Below are positions 13,058 to 22,511 of a DNA stretch of 64,000 nt, one piece after another. Under the pieces are notes generated by a model that saw nothing but the letters and a program-made list of their open reading frames with translations, was not told where the DNA came from and did not search any database. Made by a program: the position numbers and the translations under genes. Positions within the stretch are counted from its first letter, which is position 1, and each line of letters begins with the position of its first letter. Origin of the DNA: Streptomyces sp. RKAG290 (GTDB lineage: Bacteria > Actinomycetota > Actinomycetes > Streptomycetales > Streptomycetaceae). The DNA is taken from assembly GCF_023701695.1 (NCBI RefSeq), contig NZ_JAJOZC010000001.1, forward strand, positions 3,223,894 through 3,287,893, read 5' to 3'.

Positions 13058-15058
13058 ATGAGCGGTGACGGGCAGCAGGAAGAGTCGTTCGACGGTGTCT
13101 CCACCGCGGACGGCGGCGCGGGGACGGGCGGTCTGTCCGCAGGCCAGGTGCCGAGCCAGGCCGGGCCCGGACGGCAGGGCGCCGGTGATGAGGGCGGCGG
13201 CACGGTGCTGCCCGGTCCGTGGCCGCCCGCGCCGGCGGAACACCCCGCACCGGCCGACACGGACACCATCGACACCGCAGCAGCGGCCGCGGTCCCCATG
13301 CAACGCGTGGGCCGCAGCTCGCCCACCGCGGACGCCTCCGGACTCGCGCCCGCCGACTCCCAGTTGATCCAGCAGATGCGGGACGGCGACGACCTCGCGT
13401 ACGAGGAACTGTTCCGCAGGCACTCGGACGCGGTGCGCCGCTACGCGCGCACCTGTTGCCAGGACGCGCACACCGCCGACGACCTGACCGCCGAGGTCTT
13501 CGCCCGGACGTTGCAGGCGGTACGCGGCGGTAAGGGGCCCGAGGAGGCGGTACGGGCCTACCTGATGACCGCGGTCCGGCACGTCGCCGCCGCATGGACG
13601 AAGACCGCGAGGCGGGAACAACTCGTCGACGACTTCGCGGTGTTCGCGGCGCAGTCGACGCGGTCCTCGGACGCGTCGGACGCGGACACCCTCGACCTCG
13701 GCGCCGATGTGATGGCCATGCACGAGGCCGAGCAGTCGATGGCGATGCAGGCCTTCCGCAGCCTCCCGGAACGCTGGCAGGCGGTGCTGTGGCACACCAC
13801 CGTCGAGGAGGAGTCGCCCAGCGACATCGCCCCGCTGTTCGGTCTGACCGCCAACGCCACATCGGTGCTTGCCAGTCGGGCCCGTGAAGGGCTCAAGCAG
13901 GCCTATCTGCAGGCCCATGTGAGCCAGGCGCTCACCTCGGGAGGAGACTGCGCCCGCTACGCCGACCGGCTCGGCGCCTATGCCCGGGGCGGCCTGCGGA
14001 TGCGCGCCGAGCGCGGGCTGCGGGGGCACCTGGACGAATGCGCGAAGTGCCGGCTCGCAGCGGGCGAGCTGGCCCAGGTCAACGCCGGGATTCCGGCGCT
14101 GCTGCCGGTCGCGGTCATCGGCTGGTTCGCCGCCGGATACGCGCTCAAGGCCGCCGGGATCGTGGCAGGCGGCGCGGTCGGCGCCGCGGGTGCCGGTGCC
14201 GCCGCCGCGGCGACGGGTGGAAGTTCGTCCGCGGGGTCGGCCGGTGGCGCCGCCGCGTCCGAGGGGCTCGGCGCTCCGGCGAAGGCCGGCATCGCGGCGG
14301 CGGTCGCCGTCGCGGCCGCCGCCGGACTGGTGTGGGCACTGGTCGGTGACGACCAGCCGCGGCCCGAGGCGAAGCCGGCGGCCAGGCCGCCGGTCGTGGC
14401 GCCCGCGGTGCCGTCCCCGACACCGCCGAAGCCGAAGCCCACCCCGCCCGCCAAGCCCGCGCCGCCCGCTCCCGTAACCCCGAAGCCCACGCCCACACCC
14501 ACCCCGACTCCCACTCCCACACCGACGCCGAAGCCCACGCCGCCGGCTCCGGTGACGCCGAAACCCACCCCGCCGCCGAAGCCCACGCCGCCCCCCGCTC
14601 CCCCGCCGCCCGCACCGGCGCCGGAGGTCTACCAGGTCAACGAGTTGAGCTACACCCTGCTCGGCGACCACACCCGGCCCGAGGTGGTGCTCGGTGAGAG
14701 CAGCTGGATCTGGCAGCGCTCCAGGATGTCGATCGGCGGCACGCAGTACGCCCACGGGGTGACCGTCCACAGCCGCTCCTCGGTGGTCATCCAGCTGAAC
14801 CGCGCGTGCACCCGCTACGAGGCTCTGGTCGGGGTCGACGACCTGACGATGGGCCTCGGATCGGTGCGCTTCGCCGTGTACGACGGTGACGGGGCGCGGC
14901 TGTGGCAGTCCCCGGTGATGAACGGCGACGACCCGGCCGTGCCGGTCGGTGTCGGCATCGAGGGCCAGGACCGGATCCGGCTCGTCGTGGAGCCGATGAG
15001 CCCGTTCGGCGGGGTGGCCCTCGCCGACTGGGCGCAGTCCCGCATCAGCTGCCGCTGA
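13058..15058 (+). CDS. ECF sigma factor fused to zinc finger, membrane segment and NPCBM domain (ECF52-like)
   Basis: 666 aa. Sigma region 2 spans about 111-180 (LAYEELFRRH to ADDLTAEVFARTL) and region 4 about 228-285 (LPERWQAVLWHT and the helix-turn-helix after DIAPLFGLT). A ZAS-like zinc motif H-x3-C-x2-C (HLDECAKC, 324-331) follows. Hydrophobic stretches at about 345-385 and a clear TM at 409-429 precede a Pro/Thr-Pro repeat linker (433-525). The last 135 residues are an NPCBM-type carbohydrate-binding domain (GGTQYAHGVTVHS). So sigma factor, anti-sigma-like module and extracellular sensor are one polypeptide. ECF52 members have this plan; family assignment is from memory. Confidence 0.87.
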   Translation: MSGDGQQEESFDGVSTADGGAGTGGLSAGQVPSQAGPGRQGAGDEGGGTVLPGPWPPAPAEHPAPADTDTIDTAAAAAVPMQRVGRSSPTADASGLAPADSQLIQQMRDGDDLAYEELFRRHSDAVRRYARTCCQDAHTADDLTAEVFARTLQAVRGGKGPEEAVRAYLMTAVRHVAAAWTKTARREQLVDDFAVFAAQSTRSSDASDADTLDLGADVMAMHEAEQSMAMQAFRSLPERWQAVLWHTTVEEESPSDIAPLFGLTANATSVLASRAREGLKQAYLQAHVSQALTSGGDCARYADRLGAYARGGLRMRAERGLRGHLDECAKCRLAAGELAQVNAGIPALLPVAVIGWFAAGYALKAAGIVAGGAVGAAGAGAAAAATGGSSSAGSAGGAAASEGLGAPAKAGIAAAVAVAAAAGLVWALVGDDQPRPEAKPAARPPVVAPAVPSPTPPKPKPTPPAKPAPPAPVTPKPTPTPTPTPTPTPTPKPTPPAPVTPKPTPPPKPTPPPAPPPPAPAPEVYQVNELSYTLLGDHTRPEVVLGESSWIWQRSRMSIGGTQYAHGVTVHSRSSVVIQLNRACTRYEALVGVDDLTMGLGSVRFAVYDGDGARLWQSPVMNGDDPAVPVGVGIEGQDRIRLVVEPMSPFGGVALADWAQSRISCR

Positions 15059-15083
15059 CCGGCGCGGGCAACGCCCCGCGGAG

Positions 15084-18000
15084 TCAGCCCGCCCCGGCCC
15101 CCGCCCCGGCCCCCGCCTCGGGCGGTGCGAGTTCCGCGGCGGGGTCGGGGATCGGTGGCAGCTCCGCCGTGATGCCCTGGAGCAGGTCGATGACCTCGTC
15201 GAGGGTCAGCGCCGTGCCCGCGGTGAGCTCCTCCTCGTACCGCCGCGCGCCCAGCTCCTCACGGGCCAGGCGCATGGCCGCGTCCACCTCGGACTGCTCC
15301 GCCGCGGTCCTGGGACCGGACAGCCGCCAGCTGTCGGCGGCAGCCAGGACGCGTACGGCGGCTCCGTACCGGCCCACCTTCGGCAGTACGGTCACCACGC
15401 CGTCCGCCAGGTACCCGGTGACGACCTCGGCGCACATTGCGTCCCTCGCCGCGGTCAGGGCCGCCGTCATGCCGTGCAGCCCGGCGACCGGACCGCCGGC
15501 GGGCTCCGGTTCGTGCACGGCGATGCGGGCCGACAGCCCCTCCAGCAGGGCGGGGAACTGCGTCGGCGGGGGGCTGGTGTCGTTCCTCTGCTGCGCCGTG
15601 GTGAGCCTGCGCCTCGCCCCCGCGATGTCGCCGCGGTCCAGCGCCATGGTGGCCCGGAGGTAGTGGACGTACACGGCCGCGTCATGCGCCTGGTAGCGCT
15701 CCGCCTCGTCCTCCGACCGGTCCAGGCCGCGCTCCGCCGAAGCCAGGTCGCCGGTGCGGTAGGAGAGTTCGGCGAGCCGGGCCAGGAGGAACGGGGCCTC
15801 GGCGTGGGCGCCGACCTCGCGGGCGAGCAGCAGCGCCTCCTCGTAGGCCGCGCGCGCCTCGTCGTACCGCCCGCGCATCATGCCCGCCTCGGCCGCCGCG
15901 CTCGCGACCTGTGCCATCATCCAGCGGTCGCCGACGCGGCGGCTCAGTGCGCGCAGTTCCGCCAGATCGTCGTCGACCCCTTTCATGCCGCCGGGCATGT
16001 CGACGGCCATGTGCGTCCGGAACATCAGGGCGACTCCGTACTCCCAGGCGCCGCCGTGGATACGGGCGTTGTCGACGACCGCGTCGATCTTCCGCCGTAC
16101 GTCCGCCATGTCCGACGTGCCCAGGGTGACGAACGAGGTCATCGGCCAGAGCAGTCCGGGGAAGCGGGCGGCCTGCGGCCCGGAGGACACGAACGCGTCG
16201 GCCATCCGGCTCACGAACTCCTGGGAGCGGTGATCGTTGCGGCTCGCGTCGGCCGGACGGCTCTCCACCTCCAGGAAGAAACTCAGCATGTGCAGGTTCA
16301 TCCAGGGCCAGTAGCGGGGGTCGGTGCCGTCTGCGGGCTCCGGGCCGAGCGCGAGAGCCCGCTCGGTCCAGGTGAGGCCCTCGGGGCGGTAGTTGCGCAG
16401 CCACCAGAACCACCCCATCCCAAGCACCAGCCGTGTCGCATCCGGCTCGGACGGCTGGGGCAGCTGGGAGGGCGCGGAGGGTCGGGAGGGCTGGGGGGAT
16501 CGGGGTGATCGGGAGAGTGGGGAAGGCTGAGGAGGCTGGGAGAGCTGCTGCGAGGGCTCCGGATGCCGGCACGGGCCGGACCTCTCGGACGGAACGTCGA
16601 GGGTGGTGGTGCGGTGGAGTGCCGCCCGGATGTTGTCGAGGTCCGTCTCCAGACGCTGGATCCAGCGGAGCTGCTCCCCGGAGCGCAGTCGCGGCTCGGC
16701 CTCCTCGACGAGCGCGAGGAAGTGTGCCGTGTGTGCACGCCCGGCGGCGTCCCGTACGTCCGGAGCCTCGGCGCAGCGCTCGATGGCGTACTCGTGGATG
16801 GTCTCCAGGAGGCGGTAGCGCATCTCCCCGTCGAGGGTCGGGGTGGCGACGACGAGGGACTTGTCGATGAGCGCCCCGATGAGGTCCGCGGTGAAGGCCG
16901 CCGCGTCGGCGGCGGTGTGCCGTGCGGTGGCGGCCGCGGTCGTGAAGACCGCCTCGGCGGCCGACAGGTCCCAGCCGCCCGCGAAGACGGAGACCTGGCG
17001 CAGGGCGGTGCGTTCGGCGTCCTCCAGGAGGTCCCAGGACCAGTCGACGACCGCGCGCAGGGTCTGCTGGCGCGGCAGCACGGTGCGGCTGCCGCCGGTC
17101 AGCAGCCGGAACCTGTCGTCGAGCCGGTCGGCGATCTGGCGCGGGGTGAGCATCCGCAGCCGGGCTGCGGCGAGTTCGATCGCGAGCGGCAGACCGTCCA
17201 GCCGCCGGCAGATCTCGGCGACGGCCGCCGAATCCTGTGCGGACTCCCGCTCGGGGTCGAAATCGGGGCGCACGGCACGGGCCCGCTCGGTGAAAAGGCG
17301 GCGGGCGAAGTCGGCGGTGAGCGGGCCCACCGGGCGCACGGATTCTCCGGGCACGCCGAGCGGTTCGCGGCTGGTGGCGAGGATGCGCAGCTGTGGGCAC
17401 CGGGTCAGCAGGGTCTCGGCCAGCGCTGCCGCCGCACCGATGACGTGCTCGCAGTTGTCGAGGATGAGCAGGAAGGGACGGGACCTGCTGCGGTGCGCAA
17501 GGTGATCGGCGAGCAGGTCGACCGGGTCGGTGCGCGGATACGTGCCGTCGTGGCCGCTGTCCCGCAACAGGGTCGTCTCACGCAGTCCGAGCGCGGAGAG
17601 TACGGCTCCGGGGACGGCGTGGGGGTCCTCCACCGGGGCGAGTTCGGCGAGCCAGACATCGCCGGGGGCGTCGGCCCGGTCCTCGTGCGACGCGGACTCC
17701 TCCGCGAGGCGGGTCTTCCCCGAACCTCCCGGCCCGGTGAGGGTGACCAGCCGGGAGCAGGTCAGGTCGTCCCGGATGGCCCGGAGTTCGGGCTCGCGGC
17801 CGACGAATGAGGTGAGCCGACGCCGGAGGTTGCCCTGTGAGGGCCTCGCCCCGGCGGGCCCTGGCGCGGGTGCGGGGACGGGGTCGAGCAGTTCGCGGTG
17901 GAGTGCGGTCAGTTCGGGACCGGGGTCGGTGCCGAGACCGTCGGCGAGGGCACGGCGCGCGTCCTCGTACGCGGCGAGCGCATCGGCCTGCCGACCGTCG

Positions 18001-18767
18001 GCGCGCAGGGCGCGGATGAGGTGCGCCCGGAAGCGTTCGTCGTACGGGTGAGCCGCGGTCAGCTCCAGCAGCTCGGGGACGAGGGTGGCGGGCGTGGCAG
18101 GCGCGACGGGAGGGGCGGACGGGGCGGACGTCGTGGGCAACGCGGACATCGTTGGCGGGACGGACGCCGTGGGCGGGACGGACGCCGTGGGTGTCGTGGC
18201 CATCGTTGGCGTCGTGGGCCCCACCCCCGTCCCGGCAGAAGCTGCGGCAGCCGTCCCGGCCTCCGCGCAGCGCAGGTCGGCCTCGATGCGACGCTCCAGC
18301 GCGGCCAGCCGGTGGCCCTCCGGACGCAGGGCGTGGCCGTGGCGCGGGTCGGGCAGGTCAGCCAGGGCGGGTCCACGCCAGAGCGCGAGTGCCGCACGGA
18401 GCGTGCGGGCGGCCTCCGCGGGGGCATCGGCCTCCAACTCGGCCGTGCCCTGCCGGGCGAGCCGCTCGAACACGTGCAGGTCGATGTCGTCCGGGCGGGC
18501 CGCGAGGCGGTAGCCGCCCGGGGTTCTGTCGAGCGCGTCCCTGCCCAGCACCCGGCGCAGGCGGCCGACGAGAGCCTGGACCGCGGCGGGTGCGTCCGCC
18601 GGGGGATCGTCCGCCCATACGTCGTCGACGAGCTCGGTCATCGGCACGGAGCGTCCGGGGCGCAGGGCGAGGGCAGCGAGAAGGGCGCGCAGGCGCGTGC
18701 CGCTGAGGGGCAGCGCGCCACCCCTCTCGTCTCGCGCCTCCGTGGCGCCCAGGATCAGATACCGCAC
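15084..18767 (-). CDS. AfsR/SARP-family regulator (wHTH-BTAD-NB-ARC-TPR)
   Basis: About 1227 aa from the GTG at 18767 giving VRYLILGATEARD; the frame stays open upstream to 19031 but that part is repeat-derived. An OmpR-like winged helix (about 1-90) precedes the BTAD domain (about 95-260), which is interrupted by a Thr/Pro/Ser-rich insert made of short repeats (TASVPP). The NTPase has Walker A LTGPGGSGKTRLAEE (about 340-355), LLILDNCEHV and ATSREPLGVPGE. TPR-like helices fill the C-terminal half, with a second low-complexity insert of Gln/Pro/Ser. Such proteins activate secondary-metabolite or developmental genes; no cluster is adjacent. It converges with the sigma-factor gene. Confidence 0.9.
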   Translation of the reverse strand: MRYLILGATEARDERGGALPLSGTRLRALLAALALRPGRSVPMTELVDDVWADDPPADAPAAVQALVGRLRRVLGRDALDRTPGGYRLAARPDDIDLHVFERLARQGTAELEADAPAEAARTLRAALALWRGPALADLPDPRHGHALRPEGHRLAALERRIEADLRCAEAGTAAAASAGTGVGPTTPTMATTPTASVPPTASVPPTMSALPTTSAPSAPPVAPATPATLVPELLELTAAHPYDERFRAHLIRALRADGRQADALAAYEDARRALADGLGTDPGPELTALHRELLDPVPAPAPGPAGARPSQGNLRRRLTSFVGREPELRAIRDDLTCSRLVTLTGPGGSGKTRLAEESASHEDRADAPGDVWLAELAPVEDPHAVPGAVLSALGLRETTLLRDSGHDGTYPRTDPVDLLADHLAHRSRSRPFLLILDNCEHVIGAAAALAETLLTRCPQLRILATSREPLGVPGESVRPVGPLTADFARRLFTERARAVRPDFDPERESAQDSAAVAEICRRLDGLPLAIELAAARLRMLTPRQIADRLDDRFRLLTGGSRTVLPRQQTLRAVVDWSWDLLEDAERTALRQVSVFAGGWDLSAAEAVFTTAAATARHTAADAAAFTADLIGALIDKSLVVATPTLDGEMRYRLLETIHEYAIERCAEAPDVRDAAGRAHTAHFLALVEEAEPRLRSGEQLRWIQRLETDLDNIRAALHRTTTLDVPSERSGPCRHPEPSQQLSQPPQPSPLSRSPRSPQPSRPSAPSQLPQPSEPDATRLVLGMGWFWWLRNYRPEGLTWTERALALGPEPADGTDPRYWPWMNLHMLSFFLEVESRPADASRNDHRSQEFVSRMADAFVSSGPQAARFPGLLWPMTSFVTLGTSDMADVRRKIDAVVDNARIHGGAWEYGVALMFRTHMAVDMPGGMKGVDDDLAELRALSRRVGDRWMMAQVASAAAEAGMMRGRYDEARAAYEEALLLAREVGAHAEAPFLLARLAELSYRTGDLASAERGLDRSEDEAERYQAHDAAVYVHYLRATMALDRGDIAGARRRLTTAQQRNDTSPPPTQFPALLEGLSARIAVHEPEPAGGPVAGLHGMTAALTAARDAMCAEVVTGYLADGVVTVLPKVGRYGAAVRVLAAADSWRLSGPRTAAEQSEVDAAMRLAREELGARRYEEELTAGTALTLDEVIDLLQGITAELPPIPDPAAELAPPEAGAGAGAGAG

Positions 18768-18791
18768 CCCGCCATTGTGTCCCGCCGGTCG

Positions 18792-18925
18792 GACAGCGGA
18801 CGGCGGATGGCCTGGCTCCGCAGGCGAGACCGGTCCGAGAACACCGCGGACAGCGGATGCCGGATGGCGGACGGCGGACGGCGGATGGCCTGGGCCCGCA
18901 GGCGAACCGGACCGAGAACACCGTG
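18792..18925. repeat. Tandem imperfect repeat of about 58 bp upstream of the SARP gene
   Basis: Two copies (about 18792-18850 and 18868-18925) share GGCGGATGGCCTGG, CCGCAGGCGA and CCGAGAACACCG blocks. In between, CGGATGGCGGACGG units repeat on a smaller scale. The array lies in the SARP promoter region, so it may carry regulator sites or be slippage-prone sequence. Confidence 0.6.
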
Positions 18926-19079
18926 ACCGTGGCCTCTGCCCGCCCGTCACCGCGCCCGCGCCCGCGCTGCCCGCGTCCCGAGCCAATCCGTATGTGCGCG
19001 CATGGCTACCGCGACCGCCCACCCCACCCAAGGCGGCCTCCCAGCGCCCCCGCCCAAGGCTGCCGCCTAACGCCCCCGC

Positions 19080-21190
19080 CTACGGCTGCAGTGTCCGCCG
19101 AGCCGGGACCACGCCGCCGGCCACCGCGCGCTGGCGCGGTGCCGCCGTGCCGGTCCAGCAGGTGCCGCGGCGCGAGACGAGGCGGCGCAGCCACAGCTCG
19201 GTGGAGGCGAGGTCCGCGAGGCCGTCCAGGGGGAGGGGCTCGCCCTCGGCGGCCGCGCGCAGGGCCTTCCGTACGACTCGGGCCTCGACCAGCCCCGCGT
19301 CGGCGAGCAGCGGGGCGTCGAAGAGGGCGATCAGCTCGGGCAGCGCGGCGCGCAGGCCGGTACGGGTGACCGCGGTCGTGGTGGCCTGGGACGGAGTGCC
19401 CCATCCTGGTGGCAGCTCGTGGATGCCGGCGCCGGCCAGCACCCGGCGCAGAACCGCGGCACGGGCGCCGGGTTGCACGCGGAGGGATTCGGGGAGCGCA
19501 CGGGCGGCGCGTACGACCTGGTTGTCGAGGAAGGGTGCGTGCAGCCGTTGGCTGCGGACCTCGGCGGCCTGCTCCAGGATCCGGTGGTCGGCCGCGTTCC
19601 GGGCGAGCGCGGCCCTGGCGCGGGCCTCGCCGGGGCGCTGGACGGAGGTGGGCCGGATCGCCGCCGCCTGCAGGCGAACCGATACTTCAGCGAGTGCCTC
19701 CCCGGTCAGCCACCGGGCGGCCGGCCCCGGACGTGACCAGGTCAACGCGGCGAGCGAGGCGTCGGCGGGGGTGCCGAGGTCAGGCGTGAGGCGGTTGGCG
19801 TCGGGCAGCCGGGCGGCCGCGGTTTCGAGGCCGGTGCGGTACGAGGTGCGGGCCAGCCGGCGGGCCGCCCGGTAGAGGGTCAGCGGGACGAACAGGGAAT
19901 GCGCGGACGGGCCTTCGGCCTTGGCGAGTGCGGCGACCGGGCGCACCAGGTGACGTCTGCGCCGGTCGATCAGCAGGTCGGCGAGGCGGGCCGGGTGCGC
20001 GTCGAGCACCTGCCGGGCGCCGTCACCCACGAAGTGGTCGGCGCTGCCTGCGGAGAGCCGCCGGCGATGGCGTTCGACGACCACGAGCGACGGAGCCGGT
20101 TCGTCGGTCAGCGGGCCGTTGTCCAGGTCGGCGTACGGCAGGGCCTCTTCACCCGCGGCGACGACCACATGGTGCAGGCGCGGGTTGGCGGCGATGACGC
20201 GGGCGCGTTCGAGTTCGTCCTCGTGGGCGCGGGTGGTCAGGTCGTTGAACGTGACGGCGAGGAGCCGCTCCCCCGCTCCCGTGCCGTGGCCCAGGAGCGT
20301 GCCGGGCAGGCCGGGCAACCCGGCGGCGAGCAGGGCGAGGGTGGCCGACGCGCTGCCTCCGGAGAGGTCGGAGCCGATGCCGGGGACGGGTGCCCCCGGG
20401 CGGCACGGCGTTCGGCGGGGCCCATGCCGGGGACCGGGCCGGGGTCGGGCGGCAGCGTCTCCGGGGCGTGGCGGGGCGCCAGGAGCCTGGCACGCACGGC
20501 CTCGACCAGCGCGTCGCGCACCCCGTCGACAGCGCTCACCGGGTCGAGCTCGGGCGCGGCCACGGCGAGCGAGGCCACCGCCTCGTAACCGGTGATCTCC
20601 CGTGAACCCTCGCGCAGGATCAGCGCGTGCCCCGGCGGGATGCGCTTCACTCCGGCGTACGGCGTGCCGTCGCGCAGCGCCTCCGGGGATTCGGGGCAGG
20701 CGAGCAGGGCGGCGAGGTGGCCGATGTCGAGCTGCGCCTCGATGAGGTCGGCGAGCGGGAGCGCGGCCGTGGCGTACGCCGTGCCGCCTGCCCAGGGCGT
20801 GTAGAAGACGGGGCGGGCTCCGGCGAGGTCACCCACCACGGTGATCCGTCGGCCTATCTGGACGACGGCCGTGTAGCTGCCGGTCCATGCGGTGAGGTGG
20901 CGCAGGGCTCCGCCGCGTGCGGCGAGCAGGCCGACCCGCAGCTGTTCGTCGGTGGCGCCGCAGCAGCCGAGTACGGCGAGCCGGGCCGTGGGCGCGCCCT
21001 CGGCCGTGTCCACCCGGATGGTGCGGATCTCGTCGGGCCGCCAGTCGCCGACCGCCCAGAGCGGATCCGGGTCCCCCCAGAGGAGTTGGGAACCCACGGG
21101 GTGCATCGTGCGCCCCTCGTCACTCGCGCCGACCGCCCCGACCGTGCCGAAGCTCGCGGCGATACTGCTCCAACCCACCAACCAACGCAT
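19080..21190 (-). pseudogene. Asparagine-synthetase-like protein without N-terminal Cys; frameshifted in this sequence
   Basis: Two overlapping frames make one about 703-aa protein. The first starts at 21190 (MRWLVGWSS, with GGAGG 5 nt upstream) and carries an Ntn-hydrolase-like fold. The second carries the synthetase ATP-binding SGGSASATLAL and the C-terminal region. They join if one base is added to the five-C run at 20393-20397. The residue after Met is Arg, not the catalytic Cys of AsnB, so glutamine amidotransferase activity is unlikely. This resembles lasso-peptide cyclases or amide-forming paralogues. I found no lasso precursor, RRE or protease gene nearby, so the substrate is unknown. 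Confidence 0.8.
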
Positions 21191-22511
21191 CGCCGCCTCC
21201 ACAGGCTGTGGACAAAACGGCGCGGCAGGGCGGTATCGGGAGAACTCCGGTAACGCGCGGCGCCGTTGCGGACATGCTGCCACGACAACGGCGTGCAGGA
21301 GTGGCTACGGACGGCGCACGTCGCGAGCGCATGCGCCCCTGGCAAAGGCCGGAACGGGGCCGCCGGTCGCACCGGTCGGCGCGTAGCCCGCGCGCGTCGC
21401 CGTCGGCAGCAACGGAGTTGACCATTCCGCACGCGGCGCCCCTTTGCGCGTACCCCTCCGTAGGACGGGAAACGACCCGGTTCCGGCCACCGCCCGCACC
21501 CCGGACGCGCGGCCGACGGAATGTCCCCGAATCGGTCGGCCCAACCTCACCGGACCGACGACATTCGGCCAATCTCGGAGCGTGTTGGAACCGTGCGGCC
21601 AGGAAGTCATGGCCACCTTCATCCCTATTCGCACCGGATCGTTCCCGGCCGCATCGGCCGGCGCCAGGAGCTGCGGCGGGTTGCCGGAGGGGTTCGACGG
21701 CCCGCCCCGCGCCGCCGGGCGAGGCCGGCTCCGCGAGGGCGGCCATCGGCCACGACCTCCGCGTCCGGCCCCGACGCACAGTCCGGGAGGCACAGTTCGC
21801 CTCCCGGACCGGTCCGCCGCCTGCGGGGAATGAGGCGGCAGTTTCCCCCAGCCCGCCGTGTCCAGTGCGGCGGGCCGACCCACGCAGCACCCATGCAAGC
21901 GCTCCCGCAAGGACCGGGCCAGAGCGCACGGCCGGGCGCACGGCCACACACGAGGAGCACGCACGGACACCGCGAACAGGGCCTCCACAGGGGCCGACCG
22001 GACGCCGCAAACGGCTGCCGAGCGTGAGGCTCGGGCCGGAGGTCCGTGCTGGTCAGCGCCTCGGGCGCGGTGGCCGCACGACTCCTCCCCCCTCCCGGCC
22101 GCGCCGCCCGCGCCCTCGCCACGCCCACGCCGCCGCGGGCCCGCTCCGGCGGGCTCCACACCGCCTCCCCTCTCCCCCCTGCTTCCTCCGCCTTTCCTCC
22201 GCGCTTCCTCCGCCTCCCGCTCGCCACATCCGCCCCGAGGGCCCCTCGCGCCCGCCCGCTCCCCGCCGTTCGCCATCGCGCGGTCCGGACGGACAACAAT
22301 CCCGCCATACGGACGTCTGCCCCTTAACGGTAGGGATGCGGCGAACTACGCTGGGTTTACTGCTGTTCTCGGCAGGGCGGCATATTCCTCGGGGCTCGGC
22401 CAAATGCGTGTGCGGCCGGAGTGCCGGGGTTCGTCCCTGGGGAGAACACGGTACGAATGCCGCGCGCCGCATCGGTGACGCGGCTGCCGTCTGTGTGTCG
22501 AGGGGTGGCGC
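21191..22511. other. 1.3-kb region without a convincing gene
   Basis: Long open frames exist on both strands but are Arg/Pro/Gly-rich, lack domains and show no consistent codon bias. An ATG at 21609 has AGGAAG upstream and opens a 74-codon frame (MATFIPIRTGS...), but its tail is low-complexity. The interval separates the divergent asparagine-synthetase-like gene and the regulator at 22512, so it should contain both promoters and perhaps an unannotated RNA. No definite promoter could be called. Confidence 0.5.

Noticed and set aside
12538..13068. Overlapping open frames on both strands between the atrA-like and sigma genes
   Set aside because: They are generated by the direct repeats, lack RBS and domains, and are compositionally skewed.
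21120..22308. Several 200-300-codon frames on the minus strand in the gene-free interval
   Set aside because: Arg/Pro/Gly-rich, no start signals, no recognisable family, and mutually overlapping.
19080..22500. Lasso-peptide cluster around the asparagine-synthetase-like gene
   Set aside because: No precursor peptide, RRE or transglutaminase-like protease could be found within the window.
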